Assembly (NCBI GenBank): GCA_016713905.1
Contig: JADJOE010000003.1
Location: 1,488,001 to 1,552,000, forward strand
DNA from: Candidatus Vicinibacter proximus
GTDB lineage: Bacteria > Bacteroidota > Bacteroidia > Chitinophagales > Saprospiraceae
Length of the DNA stretch: 64,000 nt
Direction: 5' to 3'
Part shown: positions 15,829 to 24,555 of the stretch, piece after piece
Layout: each line of letters starts with the position of its first letter
How positions within the stretch are numbered: position 1 is the first letter of the stretch
Translations under genes and position numbers: made by a program
Notes under the pieces: generated by a model
The model's database searches: none
What the model saw: only the letters and a program-made list of their open reading frames with translations
Told to the model about the DNA's origin: nothing

Positions 15829-17439
15829 ATGAAACCAAATTCAACGGAGCTTATTCAAATTCTGAAACATGAATACATAAATTCGATCAAGGAAATTAAA
15901 ACATCTGCTCCATTTTATCACCGAAAGGAAAATGCAATAAAATTAAATGCAGAAAATGTTATAGCCTACCATGATTTTTTAATGTTTATTCTCGCACATC
16001 CAAACCATCTAAAAACAAGCACCTGGGCGTCCGGTGAACTAAAAAAAATAAGTCAATGGTGTAAGCGTTTTGGGAACAAACATCAGGACATACTAGACAA
16101 CAGCGGACTACCTTATTCCAAAATATATTCCTATTTTTCCTATGCACTTATCTGCTGGCTGAAAGAAAATAAAATCGATGTCGATTTGGACAATTATCCA
16201 GAAGATGCCTATACCCTGAATGAAGCCTTATGGCTCTGCCTGCCCGCCTATGAAAGAGATATCGTCCAACAGGAATTAAACAATACACAACTTCTATCTG
16301 CCTTAAAAATCAAACCGGATCAATATTTAAATTTCCTATTAGGGCAGTTCTCCAAACTGGACCAGCAAGCTGCCATCAGGGATTATTTGTTTGAGCGACA
16401 AAAATTGGTCATCAGGCTTACACTAGATCTAAAAGTCTCCCGGAGTTACAACAAAATTAAATTTGAAAAAACTTACCTGCAAAAAGACTGGATCAAGAAA
16501 ATCCAGACAGAAGAATGGGTCAAAATCCCAGTTATCTTAGATAGAAAATTATCACAAAAAGATAAACAAGCCATCATAACAAGTTCCAGAATAAAGCTGG
16601 CATTGCTTCAGCGGGAAACGGATCCCGTAAGCTATATGGATCCTCGCAGCATTCGTTATTTTGCACTTGAACGGGGAACATCCATTGCTCTGTTCACCAT
16701 GCAAACCGAAAAGCAATTGTATCCTGAATCCTATGTTGGGTATACCTTGTATAAGAACGGCTATCCTGCAGCTTATGGAGGAGCCTGGATTTTTGGAAAA
16801 CATGCTTTGATTGGCGTAAATATATTTGAATGGTTCAGAGGAGGAGAGTCCACATTTTTCTTTAATCAATTGTTACGGGTTTATCACCAGGTTTTTGGTG
16901 TGCTTCACTTTGAAGTAGAGCCATATCAATACGGAAAAGATAATCCTGAAGGAATAGAATCGGGTGCGTTTTGGTTTTATTATCGCATGGGTTTCCGGCC
17001 GGTGAAAAGATCGCTTTACTTATTGGCTGCCAGGGAATGGGAAAAAATAAAACAAGATAAAGCATACCGCACCAAACCTCCAACTTTAAAAAAATTTACA
17101 GAATGTAATGTCAGACTTAGTCTTATTAAAGAAAAAATATTCTCCGGAAATCTTCTAAAAAAACAAATCACCAAAATGATTGTCCATAAATTTGGAGGTG
17201 ACCGTCGAAAAGCTGAATTGGTATGTTTGGAATGGTTGAAATTAAACATGAATGAAAATATTTCGACAGAGAAGAAAAATTCTATTCCTATGACTGAATT
17301 GGCCTTGATGTGTCATGCCATGAATTTTCCAGTTAAGCACCATAAAGATTTAATCCAAAAAATGATCGTTAACAAATCCAAAGATTTGTTTGCATACCAA
17401 GAGAATATTCTAGAATGGTTAGAATTAGTAAGGTTTTAA
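15829..17439 (+). CDS. Uncharacterised protein with a GNAT-like central domain
   Basis: 536 aa; I do not recognise a named family. The N-terminal 260 residues are mostly helical with no motif I can name. Residues about 275-410 look like an acyltransferase (GNAT-like) fold: GYTLYKNGYPAAYGGAWI, a strand ending FEVEPYQYG, then FWFYYRMGFRPVKR, which resembles the GNAT C-terminal Y-x-x-x-GF-x-P element. The last 125 residues are basic and helical. No signal peptide or membrane segment. It lies 29 nt after the TfoX-like gene. An acyltransferase role is a guess from fold features; proteins of similar layout occur in Bacteroidota as hypotheticals. Confidence 0.7.
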   Translation: MKPNSTELIQILKHEYINSIKEIKTSAPFYHRKENAIKLNAENVIAYHDFLMFILAHPNHLKTSTWASGELKKISQWCKRFGNKHQDILDNSGLPYSKIYSYFSYALICWLKENKIDVDLDNYPEDAYTLNEALWLCLPAYERDIVQQELNNTQLLSALKIKPDQYLNFLLGQFSKLDQQAAIRDYLFERQKLVIRLTLDLKVSRSYNKIKFEKTYLQKDWIKKIQTEEWVKIPVILDRKLSQKDKQAIITSSRIKLALLQRETDPVSYMDPRSIRYFALERGTSIALFTMQTEKQLYPESYVGYTLYKNGYPAAYGGAWIFGKHALIGVNIFEWFRGGESTFFFNQLLRVYHQVFGVLHFEVEPYQYGKDNPEGIESGAFWFYYRMGFRPVKRSLYLLAAREWEKIKQDKAYRTKPPTLKKFTECNVRLSLIKEKIFSGNLLKKQITKMIVHKFGGDRRKAELVCLEWLKLNMNENISTEKKNSIPMTELALMCHAMNFPVKHHKDLIQKMIVNKSKDLFAYQENILEWLELVRF

Positions 17440-17502
17440 TTGGTAATAAAAAATGGATGCTATAGAGATAATGTAATTTTATAAATTCGTTGAAAAATTA
17501 AA

Positions 17503-18069
17503 ATGGAAAAACCAAAAACCTACTGTGATGTAGTCGCAAAAATGGAACCAACCAGTCTACACAGAATTTATCATGATCAAGCTTACGGATTTCCGATTTT
17601 AGAAGATGATGAATTGTTTGGAAGGTTGCTATTGGAAATTAATCAAGCGGGATTAAGTTGGACTACCATTTTGAACAAGCAGGAAAATTTCAGAAAAGCA
17701 TATCACGATTTTAATATTCAAAAAATATCTTCCTACAAAGATAAAGATATCAACAGGCTACTGGAGGATCCAGGCATTATTCGAAACAGATTAAAAATAG
17801 CCGCTGCAATCCATAATGCAAATGAAATTAAATCACTTCAGCAATCTTTTGGATCTTTTAAAAAATGGTTGGATCACCATCATCCAAAAACAAAAGAAGA
17901 ATGGGTGAAAATTTTCAAAAAGCAATTTAAATTTACAGGAGGGGAAATTGTGAACGAATTTTTATTGAGTACAGGATATCTACCAGGAGCCCATGTTGAA
18001 AATTGTCCTGTTTTTACCCAAATAAAAAAAGCAAAACCGGCTTGGTTACGTTCCCAAGTAAAAGATTAA
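17503..18069 (+). CDS. tag: DNA-3-methyladenine glycosylase I
   Basis: 188 aa, the normal Tag length. It excises 3-methyladenine from alkylated DNA. Family core: YHDQAYGFPILEDDELFG, then NQAGLSWTTILNKQENFR (E. coli QAGLSWITVL). The structural zinc is probably bound by Cys8, His24 and the C-terminal GAHVENC pair (His and Cys). FTGGEIVNEFLLSTGYLPG replaces the usual FVGPTICYAFMQA-like helix, so the C-terminal half is rather diverged. A box-like TAAATTCG lies 13 nt before the ATG. The 3' end overlaps the convergent methyltransferase lipoprotein gene by 4 nt. Confidence 0.9.
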   Translation: MEKPKTYCDVVAKMEPTSLHRIYHDQAYGFPILEDDELFGRLLLEINQAGLSWTTILNKQENFRKAYHDFNIQKISSYKDKDINRLLEDPGIIRNRLKIAAAIHNANEIKSLQQSFGSFKKWLDHHHPKTKEEWVKIFKKQFKFTGGEIVNEFLLSTGYLPGAHVENCPVFTQIKKAKPAWLRSQVKD

Positions 18070-18770
18070 TCTTTTGGTCTAGCCATTATGATGTACTGGT
18101 ATTGGAGTTTATTATCATCCGAATGGATAATTTCATAGCCGGCATCTATCAATTCCCGCTCCACATCTCCTTGTGCTAAACGGTGTGCCAAATCCGGACC
18201 AATCGGGGTGATTTTTTTCTTAAAATCTACAATCATGATTTGTCCACCATTTTTAAACTTATCTTTTAGGGAACGGAGATAAGTGACGCGTTGAGTCAGG
18301 TAACTATAAGTGTTGGATAAAAAAACAATATCTACTTCCCCCTTATTCAATTTTGGGTCCATGGGTGTAGCAAGCCTCGCTTCAAAGCGTTTCTGAATAT
18401 CCGGTTTATAATAAGTTTTTTCCGCATTCATCATGTCGATCAATTCCTTTTCGATATCAATCGCAATTACCTTTTTTGCCTGATGAATAAATCTAAAGGA
18501 AAAATAACCACTACCCGCACCAATGTCTGCAATCACCTTATCTTCCAGAGGACCGAGCAAACTGATGATGTCGTAGGGTTTTTGCCAGATGGTGCGATCT
18601 TGTGATTCTGCCACATCTTCTTCAATGGCATCCGATGAATCCGGTATTTTTTCATTTGGAACTTCAATAACCTCTCCCTTCTTTCTGCTTTGACAAGAGG
18701 ACATGAGCATCAAATTTATTGAGGTCAAAAGGGCATAAAAAATAAATAAAAATGATTGAGCCTGTTTCAT
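18066..18770 (-). CDS. Class I methyltransferase with lipoprotein-type N-terminus
   Basis: 234 aa. The N-terminus has a hydrophobic stretch (FLFIFYALLTSINLMLM) and a plausible lipobox ending SSC at about residue 26, followed by an acidic linker. The methyltransferase core begins near residue 60: VIADIGAGSGYFSFRF (motif I), VIAIDIEKEL (motif II) and DIVFLSNTYSYL (motif IV). The gene overlaps the dacB stop by 4 nt (ATGA type), so the two are translationally coupled. An envelope-anchored SAM methyltransferase is odd, since SAM is cytoplasmic; either the N-terminus is an uncleaved anchor facing the cytoplasm or the substrate is met before export. Similar methyltransferase lipoproteins are seen in Bacteroidota. 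Confidence 0.82.
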   Translation of the reverse strand: MKQAQSFLFIFYALLTSINLMLMSSCQSRKKGEVIEVPNEKIPDSSDAIEEDVAESQDRTIWQKPYDIISLLGPLEDKVIADIGAGSGYFSFRFIHQAKKVIAIDIEKELIDMMNAEKTYYKPDIQKRFEARLATPMDPKLNKGEVDIVFLSNTYSYLTQRVTYLRSLKDKFKNGGQIMIVDFKKKITPIGPDLAHRLAQGDVERELIDAGYEIIHSDDNKLQYQYIIMARPKD

Positions 18771-20221
18771 ATTATGGAAGACAAATGTATCAGAAAATCT
18801 GCAATTTTATTTCTGATTTCAGTGGACGAACAAGAGTAGCTATTGATCATCAATACCAGGGAATACTTTGGCACACCCTCTGCCATAATATATCCGGCAA
18901 AACACCGGACCCCTTCCATACTTCCACTTTTAAGTCTGAATTTGCCCGTTAACCCTGGCACATTACCCAACCTTCCGGACAAGATGCCTGCCTTGCTCGC
19001 ATCCTGGACAGAGAGATAAAAGTCTTTAAGACTACTGTCCTGGTAAATGACATTCAAAACTTTTGACATGGCTCTAGCAGTCATTCTGTTCTTGGGTGAA
19101 AGCCCACTCCCATCGACAAACTTAACGCCACTGTCATCCATCCCCAGATCCATCCAAAATTTATTTAAAGATATTAAAGCTTCTGCCCTATCCGTTGTGC
19201 CATTCTTTAAATTACCCAAGAGATGTAAGAAACTTTCTGCATAAAGATTAACACTTTTGTCCAATGTTCTTTTAATGAGTTTATCCAGTTGCTGAGAACG
19301 ATAGTTCCAAAGCAACTCTATTGATTGATATGGCCTGGGGTGGTATTGCTCAGTAACAGAAAGACCTCGCTTTCGAAGTCTATCTGCAAGCATTTGAGAA
19401 AAGGTCCAAGCAGGATCTTTGATTGCAGCCTTCAAAACCTGCTCACCATTTCCACAGCATTTAATATTTCCATAAATGTCATAATGCCCAGCCTGCGTAG
19501 TGCCCAGAACATAAAGATCTTTAACCACATCTACTTTGGTAGCCTGGACATGCGAACAAAATTGTTCCTCCAAAACTTCCGGAACTACTTTTACAATTTC
19601 ACAAATCTGTGAAGCAGACTTCGGTGCTTCGATACTTACCAGTGCCGTGTTTTCTAAAAAATTAAAACCAAAACAACCAGCACCATAATAATTTCCCAAA
19701 TCATACCAGAGCCACTCAGGATTTTCAGGAATATCCTTAATGTAATCCTGACTGACTTTTATTTGTCCATCCAATATGGAAATTCCTTTTCCCTTCAGAA
19801 AAAAATAAATACTGTCCGCTATGTTTTCAATGCTGAGATTGTTTTCCAATAAATAAGATCCAAAGCTTGGATCGCCCATTCCCTGAATCAGTAAATCCCC
19901 ATGCAACATCCCATTTTCATTGTCCTTAATTGCGAGGTATATTGGTGTCACAAAACTAAATTGAGGCCCTGCTGATTTCATGGTTGCTGCGCAGGTCAAT
20001 AATTTCATGGAAGATGCCGGAATGAGACTACGATCCCGATCAAAGGAGGCTATCATTTTTCCTGTACGGAGATCGGTTATTGCAATTCCTATACTCGAGT
20101 TGGTTAAAATTTCTGCCTTGACAAATTTATTAATTGCCTGTTGGAATTTATGTTTTTGTCCATGCAAGCCTTCCGGCCCACAAACCATTATGAATAGTAT
20201 AAAAAAGAATAATCTTAACAT
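18767..20221 (-). CDS. dacB: D-alanyl-D-alanine carboxypeptidase/endopeptidase (PBP4, peptidase S13)
   Basis: 484 aa with a signal peptide (LFFFILFIMVCGPEGLHGQ). Penicillin-binding motifs: S70-S-M-K73 in IPASSMKLLT, SVN in LDKSVNLYAES and the KTG-equivalent KSG in RLKSGSMEGVRCFAGY. An inserted domain lies between the first two motifs, as in PBP4. It trims or cleaves peptidoglycan cross-links in the periplasm. Its 5' neighbour, the aspartoacylase-like gene, ends 8 nt upstream, and its 3' end overlaps the methyltransferase gene, so four genes (rimK to methyltransferase) probably form one transcript. Confidence 0.95.
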   Translation of the reverse strand: MLRLFFFILFIMVCGPEGLHGQKHKFQQAINKFVKAEILTNSSIGIAITDLRTGKMIASFDRDRSLIPASSMKLLTCAATMKSAGPQFSFVTPIYLAIKDNENGMLHGDLLIQGMGDPSFGSYLLENNLSIENIADSIYFFLKGKGISILDGQIKVSQDYIKDIPENPEWLWYDLGNYYGAGCFGFNFLENTALVSIEAPKSASQICEIVKVVPEVLEEQFCSHVQATKVDVVKDLYVLGTTQAGHYDIYGNIKCCGNGEQVLKAAIKDPAWTFSQMLADRLRKRGLSVTEQYHPRPYQSIELLWNYRSQQLDKLIKRTLDKSVNLYAESFLHLLGNLKNGTTDRAEALISLNKFWMDLGMDDSGVKFVDGSGLSPKNRMTARAMSKVLNVIYQDSSLKDFYLSVQDASKAGILSGRLGNVPGLTGKFRLKSGSMEGVRCFAGYIMAEGVPKYSLVLMINSYSCSSTEIRNKIADFLIHLSSII

Positions 20222-20229
20222 GTATGGAT

Positions 20230-21174
20230 TTAGTCGTAGGCAAGATGAAACATTCCGTCTCCCATGTTTACCACCGGTGCATTGTTGTGTCCCAGAATAA
20301 AACCATCTCTGGAGGCATACATCCTGGTTTCTTTTTGACCAAAGGGATCATTGAGAATAGCGATCAATTCGTCTTTTCTGACATACTCACCAGCTTTGCG
20401 ACGGTAAGTCAGCAGACCTCCTTCAGGACTTCTTTCCCAGATGGTTTTACGAAAAACTTTATAGTGTTCCAATTTTTTTAATTCCCCATCCAGCATTCCT
20501 TTTTTAATCAATAAATTCCGCATGACCTGAATGCCTTTTGTGACGATGTAGTTTTCCAATCGAAGAGCTTCTCCTCCTTCAAAAACCAAAATTGGTTTTT
20601 TGAGATCTTTTGCAATTTTTCGAAGTGATTTAGAGACCACCGCTTTTTCGACCAATAAGGGAAATTCACATTGCCGTGCAAGGTCATAAGATTCAGGAGA
20701 TTTTGGAGAAAATCGGAGTTGTGGCTCATTCCAGTGATCTCTTCCACCTGTGTGAAAATCTATTCCGAAGTCGACCAGGCTTAGGATTTTTTTAGTGATG
20801 AGTCTGGCAACTCTGGAGGCCAAAGATCCCGTCATACTTCCCGGGAAACTGCGATTTACATCTTTCCCATCGGGAACATCTCTGGAAAAATTTATAAAGC
20901 CGAAAATATTTAAAAGCGGAATACAGATCACCGAGCCGCATTTGAGATTGGTGAACATGCCATCCGTAATGGATCTTCGCACGATTTCCAAACCATTTAT
21001 TTCGTCTCCATGCATACCTCCCATAAAAAGCGCTACAGGTCCGGGATTTTTACTTCTAAAAACATAAGCGAAAATCGAAATTCTGTTACCCGACGGCAAC
21101 CTCCCAGCATTGATTCTGATCATGCCATAACTCCCTGGTCCGAATTCCTGCCCCTGTATGATCAATTTATCCAT
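20230..21174 (-). CDS. Succinylglutamate desuccinylase/aspartoacylase-family zinc hydrolase
   Basis: 314 aa, M14-type zinc carboxypeptidase fold of the AstE/AspA family. Zinc ligands are H55 and E58 in GGMHGDEINGLE and a later His in DFGIDFHTGG. The C-terminal beta domain (SPEGGLLTYRRKAGEYVRKDELIAILNDPFG region) is the barrel-like extension of the family. It starts 5 nt after rimK. The rimK neighbour is a well-known pairing; since RimK adds glutamates to a C-terminus, an amide-hydrolysing partner may remove or process such tails (inference). Cytoplasmic. Confidence 0.88.
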   Translation of the reverse strand: MDKLIIQGQEFGPGSYGMIRINAGRLPSGNRISIFAYVFRSKNPGPVALFMGGMHGDEINGLEIVRRSITDGMFTNLKCGSVICIPLLNIFGFINFSRDVPDGKDVNRSFPGSMTGSLASRVARLITKKILSLVDFGIDFHTGGRDHWNEPQLRFSPKSPESYDLARQCEFPLLVEKAVVSKSLRKIAKDLKKPILVFEGGEALRLENYIVTKGIQVMRNLLIKKGMLDGELKKLEHYKVFRKTIWERSPEGGLLTYRRKAGEYVRKDELIAILNDPFGQKETRMYASRDGFILGHNNAPVVNMGDGMFHLAYD

Positions 21175-21179
21175 AATCC

Positions 21180-22058
21180 TTACTTTTTAACCTGCCGCTC
21201 GATGTATTCCACAATCTTTCCTGCTATATCCTTTTGTGTGGTAGTCTCTATCCCTTCGAGGCCCGGAGAGGCGTTAACTTCCAAAATCAAGGGGCCTCTT
21301 CCGGATCTTAAGATATCTACACCAGCTATGGCTAATCCAAGCGTCTTTGTGGCCTGTATTGCCATATTTCTTTCCTCGTTACTTAATACCGCGATGGTAG
21401 CTGTAGCGCCCCGATGAATATTAGATCTAAATTCTCCCGGTACCGCTTGCCTGACCATGGCCCCCACCACTTCGCCATCTACGACAAAAACCCTTAAGTC
21501 AGAGCCCTTGGCATCCTGAATGAATTCCTGAATTAAAATTTCCTGCCCTACACGGTGAAAACCTTCTACAATGGAGATTCCCTGATTTTTAGAATTTGCC
21601 AGAATTACACCAAGACCCTGCGTGCTGGACAGCAATTTGATGACTGCTCTTTCCTTAGAAATTCTATCGTAAACTGCTCCTGCAGAATAGTCCCCGGCCG
21701 AAACTCCGGTCTTTGGAACATCAATGCCCACTGCACTCAGAATCTGCATGCAATGGAGTTTATCTCTTGCTTTAAGCAATGCCTCGGCAGTTACGGTGAC
21801 AAATACGCCCATGGCCTCAAACTGGCGGATAATGGCGGCACCGTATGCGGTTGCAGAAGCCCCTATTCGGGGAATCACCGCATCAAAATGTCCCAAATCA
21901 TCCAGTCCAATCATCACTTTAGGCTTGCTCTTCTCTACTATGATGTTGCACATCAGATGGTCGTACACTTGTACCTCATGGCCTCTTTTTCTTATGGCTT
22001 CCATCAGACTTTGTGTGCTATACAGATTGATGTTGCGGGATAGTATCAGAATCTTCAT
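21180..22058 (-). CDS. rimK: RimK-type alpha-L-glutamate ligase (ATP-grasp)
   Basis: 292 aa, close to E. coli RimK (300). It begins KILILSRNINLYSTQSL and has the pre-grasp segment AVIPRIGASATAYGAAIIRQFE, the ATP-grasp lysine/glycine region AVIKLLSSTQGLGVILA, and the C-terminal metal site LILEVNASPGLEGIE. RimK adds glutamate residues to ribosomal protein S6 or makes poly-alpha-glutamate with ATP. It is the first gene of the four-gene run with the aspartoacylase-like, dacB and methyltransferase genes. The upstream 421 bp contain a copy of a dispersed repeat (22146-22323). Confidence 0.93.
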   Translation of the reverse strand: MKILILSRNINLYSTQSLMEAIRKRGHEVQVYDHLMCNIIVEKSKPKVMIGLDDLGHFDAVIPRIGASATAYGAAIIRQFEAMGVFVTVTAEALLKARDKLHCMQILSAVGIDVPKTGVSAGDYSAGAVYDRISKERAVIKLLSSTQGLGVILANSKNQGISIVEGFHRVGQEILIQEFIQDAKGSDLRVFVVDGEVVGAMVRQAVPGEFRSNIHRGATATIAVLSNEERNMAIQATKTLGLAIAGVDILRSGRGPLILEVNASPGLEGIETTTQKDIAGKIVEYIERQVKK

Positions 22059-22145
22059 GCGAACCTTTTCTTTGAGATCAAAGATAGAAGAAAGTTTGAG
22101 CCTAAGCTAAAGAGCTTGGTAACTTCTAAGTTGACCATTACATTG

Positions 22146-22323
22146 TTCCCGTGGTTTCAAACTGAGATATCTTAGGATTGTAGCATTTTAAATGCGGCTT
22201 GTTATTTCAATTGGAGATGAACGAAAAAGTACATTCACTTAACCCTTCATCATAATTACATTAAAAGTTAAAAACTTTATAGCGTATTATTCCCCGGGTG
22301 AAAACCGCGGAAATCAGGTGTCG
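22146..22323 (+). repeat. Dispersed intergenic repeat, copy 1
   Basis: A stretch of about 178 bp alignable with copies at 23077 and 24346. Shared blocks include a TTTCAAACTG end, GCATTTTAAATGCGGCTTG, TTATTTCAATTG-GAGATGAACG, ATTACATTAAAAGTTAAAAAC and GCGTATTATTCC, then an ACCGCGGAAATC end. It is the most degenerate at its left palindrome. The rest of the 22059-22479 gap shows no gene. Confidence 0.75.
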
Positions 22324-22479
22324 TATACAGATGGATTGTTCAATAATTTGATGTAAGTCTGATTTTTTTTATAATTTGCCTTAATTCTTTTAGAGATTTT
22401 ACACAATATCCTTTGTGGTTACAACTAAAAAAGCAAATGTAACGACGATATTGTTTTATAATCATAAATTTAAAAGCTT

Positions 22480-23037
22480 ATGAATAATTATTTCAATTCC
22501 TTATCCAGCTGGTTCCTAAGGCAAAATTCCTTAAGCCTGTTTATACTTTTTTGTTTGGCAGGGCTCCAACTCAATGTAGCATCTTCAACCGGTTCTATTA
22601 ACATCCTTGCCATCATAGAACTTATTGGTATTCTTAGTGTAATTTCCTGGATCTACAGTGTAGGAATCAAATCTCGTCAATTGTTGATCACAAACGGTGC
22701 TGATCTTAAGGGAGTGGTTATATTTAACCTGATCTTTGGTATTGCTATTATTGCTACAATTCTCTTACATTACCTGGCTAAAGAACAGATCCTTTTGGAT
22801 AAAAGCTTCGATACCTTAAACTATAAATTGGTTTACACCCAACCATGGCCCCTGGCACTGGTGAAATTTTTATCTATTGGCTTGCTAGCCGTTCAAAGTG
22901 CAAAGTATTTAGTAAGCGCGGAACTTAGGAGAAATGCACTTTTTAAGGAATATTTAGGTACACTTGCAGGATTTATTTTCTCCTGGATCGGTGTATGGTA
23001 TATTCAACCCAGGATAAAAAAAATAATGGAAATTTAA
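22480..23037 (+). CDS. Uncharacterised membrane protein (four to five transmembrane helices)
   Basis: 185 aa. Hydrophobic segments lie at about residues 18-35, 42-60, 78-97, 122-140 and 158-174. No motif of a known family was recognised. A basic linker follows the second helix (GIKSRQLLI) and the C-terminus is basic (RIKKIMEI). It is flanked on both sides by copies of the dispersed repeat in the same orientation, so it could have been mobilised or duplicated with them, although nothing in it resembles a transposase. Probably inner membrane. Confidence 0.7.
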   Translation: MNNYFNSLSSWFLRQNSLSLFILFCLAGLQLNVASSTGSINILAIIELIGILSVISWIYSVGIKSRQLLITNGADLKGVVIFNLIFGIAIIATILLHYLAKEQILLDKSFDTLNYKLVYTQPWPLALVKFLSIGLLAVQSAKYLVSAELRRNALFKEYLGTLAGFIFSWIGVWYIQPRIKKIMEI

Positions 23038-23076
23038 AACCAAATTGAAGTAACTTCTTTTCAGACAATTTAATTG

Positions 23077-23253
23077 CTCGTCGCAGTTACAAACTGCGAT
23101 GATGTAGAATTGCAGCATTTCTAATCCGGCTTGTTATTTCAATTGCAGATGAACGAAAAACAACATCTGTTTGATCCGTCATCCTTATTGCATTAAAAGT
23201 TGCAAACTTTATGGCGTATTGTTCCGCAGTTGCAGACCGCGCAATCCACCTCG
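23077..23253 (+). repeat. Dispersed intergenic repeat, copy 2
   Basis: About 177 bp. The left end has CGCAGTTACAAACTGCG, an imperfect palindrome, and the right end CCGCAGTTGCAGACCGCGC. The middle carries GCGGCTTGTTATTTCAATT or close variants and TTGCATTAAAAGTTGCAAAC. Same orientation as copies 1 and 3. Confidence 0.8.
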
Positions 23254-23283
23254 CATAAAATCTATAGATGAATTATTTAAAAT

Positions 23284-24288
23284 TCAAGCTAAAAAATCAT
23301 TATCCAGATACCATACATAACAATCCTTCAGTGTCTCTGCCAATGGCCTGGCATGAAAATTAATTTCCTGAACCGCTTTTGATTTTGAAATTTGAATGGG
23401 CGGATGAAGCAAGGTATCTATGGATTCCCGGGTATAAAGTGGAGCTGTTCCTGACAAAGCTGCATACACCCTGATAAATGGTAAACCAATACGCGCCACT
23501 TGTTTTGAGAAGACCGGATAGTATTTTTTTCGGTCACTGATTTCAGCACACATCTCCGCAATTTCTTCCACACTGGCCCAGGTACCTGAAAAAATATATC
23601 TTCGAGCATTCAGCGTTTGTTCCCGATTGGAAGATAACTGAATGATCGTTGAAATTCCCTGCACCACATCCCTTACATCCACCCAATCAAATCCACCTTT
23701 TATCAATGCAGGTAGTTTGCCGGTAAGTAATTTTCTTAAGAACACACCACTGTATGAATTAAAATAATCGTGAGGACCAATGACTGCTGTAGGATGTATG
23801 ACATAGGCATCCAATCCTTCCATTAACCCTCTTCTAATCTCTTCATCTCCTAGGACTTTGGAATAATCATAAGCCATGCCATGAGGCTTAGCAGATGGAC
23901 TGAGTTCATTCACTACTGGACCTGATGCTGCCAAATCAAATGCATGAATGGAACTTAAATGTATCAACTTTCTAACGTCCTTCTCCAGGCAAGAGTTGAC
24001 TATATTTGCCACCCCGATCGTATTGGTCTTATGAACCAACCCATGTGGATCTCCATCAATGGAGATCAACGCAGCGGTGTGCACCACTACGTCCGTATCC
24101 TTGCAAATTCGATTGCAAAAATCTGGCACTAAAATATCACCCACGATTTGTTCGACAGGAAGTCCTTCCAAAACAAATGATTTCTCATTGGTCCTAATCG
24201 CAGCTCGTACTTGATGACCTTGTGAGCAAAGCAGTCTGACCAGATTGTTCCCTATGTGTCCAGTCGAACCTGTAACCGTAATGTGCAT
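23284..24288 (-). CDS. NAD(P)-dependent epimerase/dehydratase (extended SDR, dihydroflavonol-reductase-like)
   Basis: 334 aa. Rossmann motif TGSTGHIGNNL at residues 6-16 (GxxGxxG), DVVVHTAA (about 64-71), LIHLSSIHAF, and the catalytic Y-x-x-x-K in AYDYSKVLGDE. VIHPTAVIGPHDY follows, as in dihydroflavonol-4-reductase and related extended SDRs. It reduces or epimerises a carbonyl substrate that I cannot name. Cytoplasmic. It lies between repeat copies 2 and 3, with no tight neighbours. Confidence 0.9.
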   Translation of the reverse strand: MHITVTGSTGHIGNNLVRLLCSQGHQVRAAIRTNEKSFVLEGLPVEQIVGDILVPDFCNRICKDTDVVVHTAALISIDGDPHGLVHKTNTIGVANIVNSCLEKDVRKLIHLSSIHAFDLAASGPVVNELSPSAKPHGMAYDYSKVLGDEEIRRGLMEGLDAYVIHPTAVIGPHDYFNSYSGVFLRKLLTGKLPALIKGGFDWVDVRDVVQGISTIIQLSSNREQTLNARRYIFSGTWASVEEIAEMCAEISDRKKYYPVFSKQVARIGLPFIRVYAALSGTAPLYTRESIDTLLHPPIQISKSKAVQEINFHARPLAETLKDCYVWYLDNDFLA

Positions 24289-24345
24289 GTGTTTGTAAAT
24301 GAAATTACAATGCTAACAATAAAAAATGAAAGTTTGAAATCTATT

Positions 24346-24522
24346 GTTCGTCGCAGTTTCAAACTGCGATGCCGTAGGTTTGCAACATTTTTAATGCGCC
24401 TGTTATCCCAATTGTTCATGAATGAAAAACCTCCAATACTTATCCGTCAAAATACGTGCATCAATAGTTAATAACTTTAAATCGCATTATTTCGTAGTAG
24501 CCAACCGCGGAAGTCAAGATTC
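24346..24522 (+). repeat. Dispersed intergenic repeat, copy 3
   Basis: About 177 bp. The left end carries CGCAGTTTCAAACTGCG, a perfect inverted repeat of 8 bp around one base. The right end (CCAACCGCGGAAGTC) matches copy 1 better than copy 2. The middle is the most diverged of the three. Confidence 0.75.
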
Positions 24523-24555
24523 AATTAGAGTAAAATATATGCTATAAAAATTCCA

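Noticed and set aside
22109..22127. GTAACT-like palindrome upstream of rimK
   Set aside because: It has a related half site (AGTTACCAA) but the spacing between arms and the distance to any box differ from the three sulfur sites.
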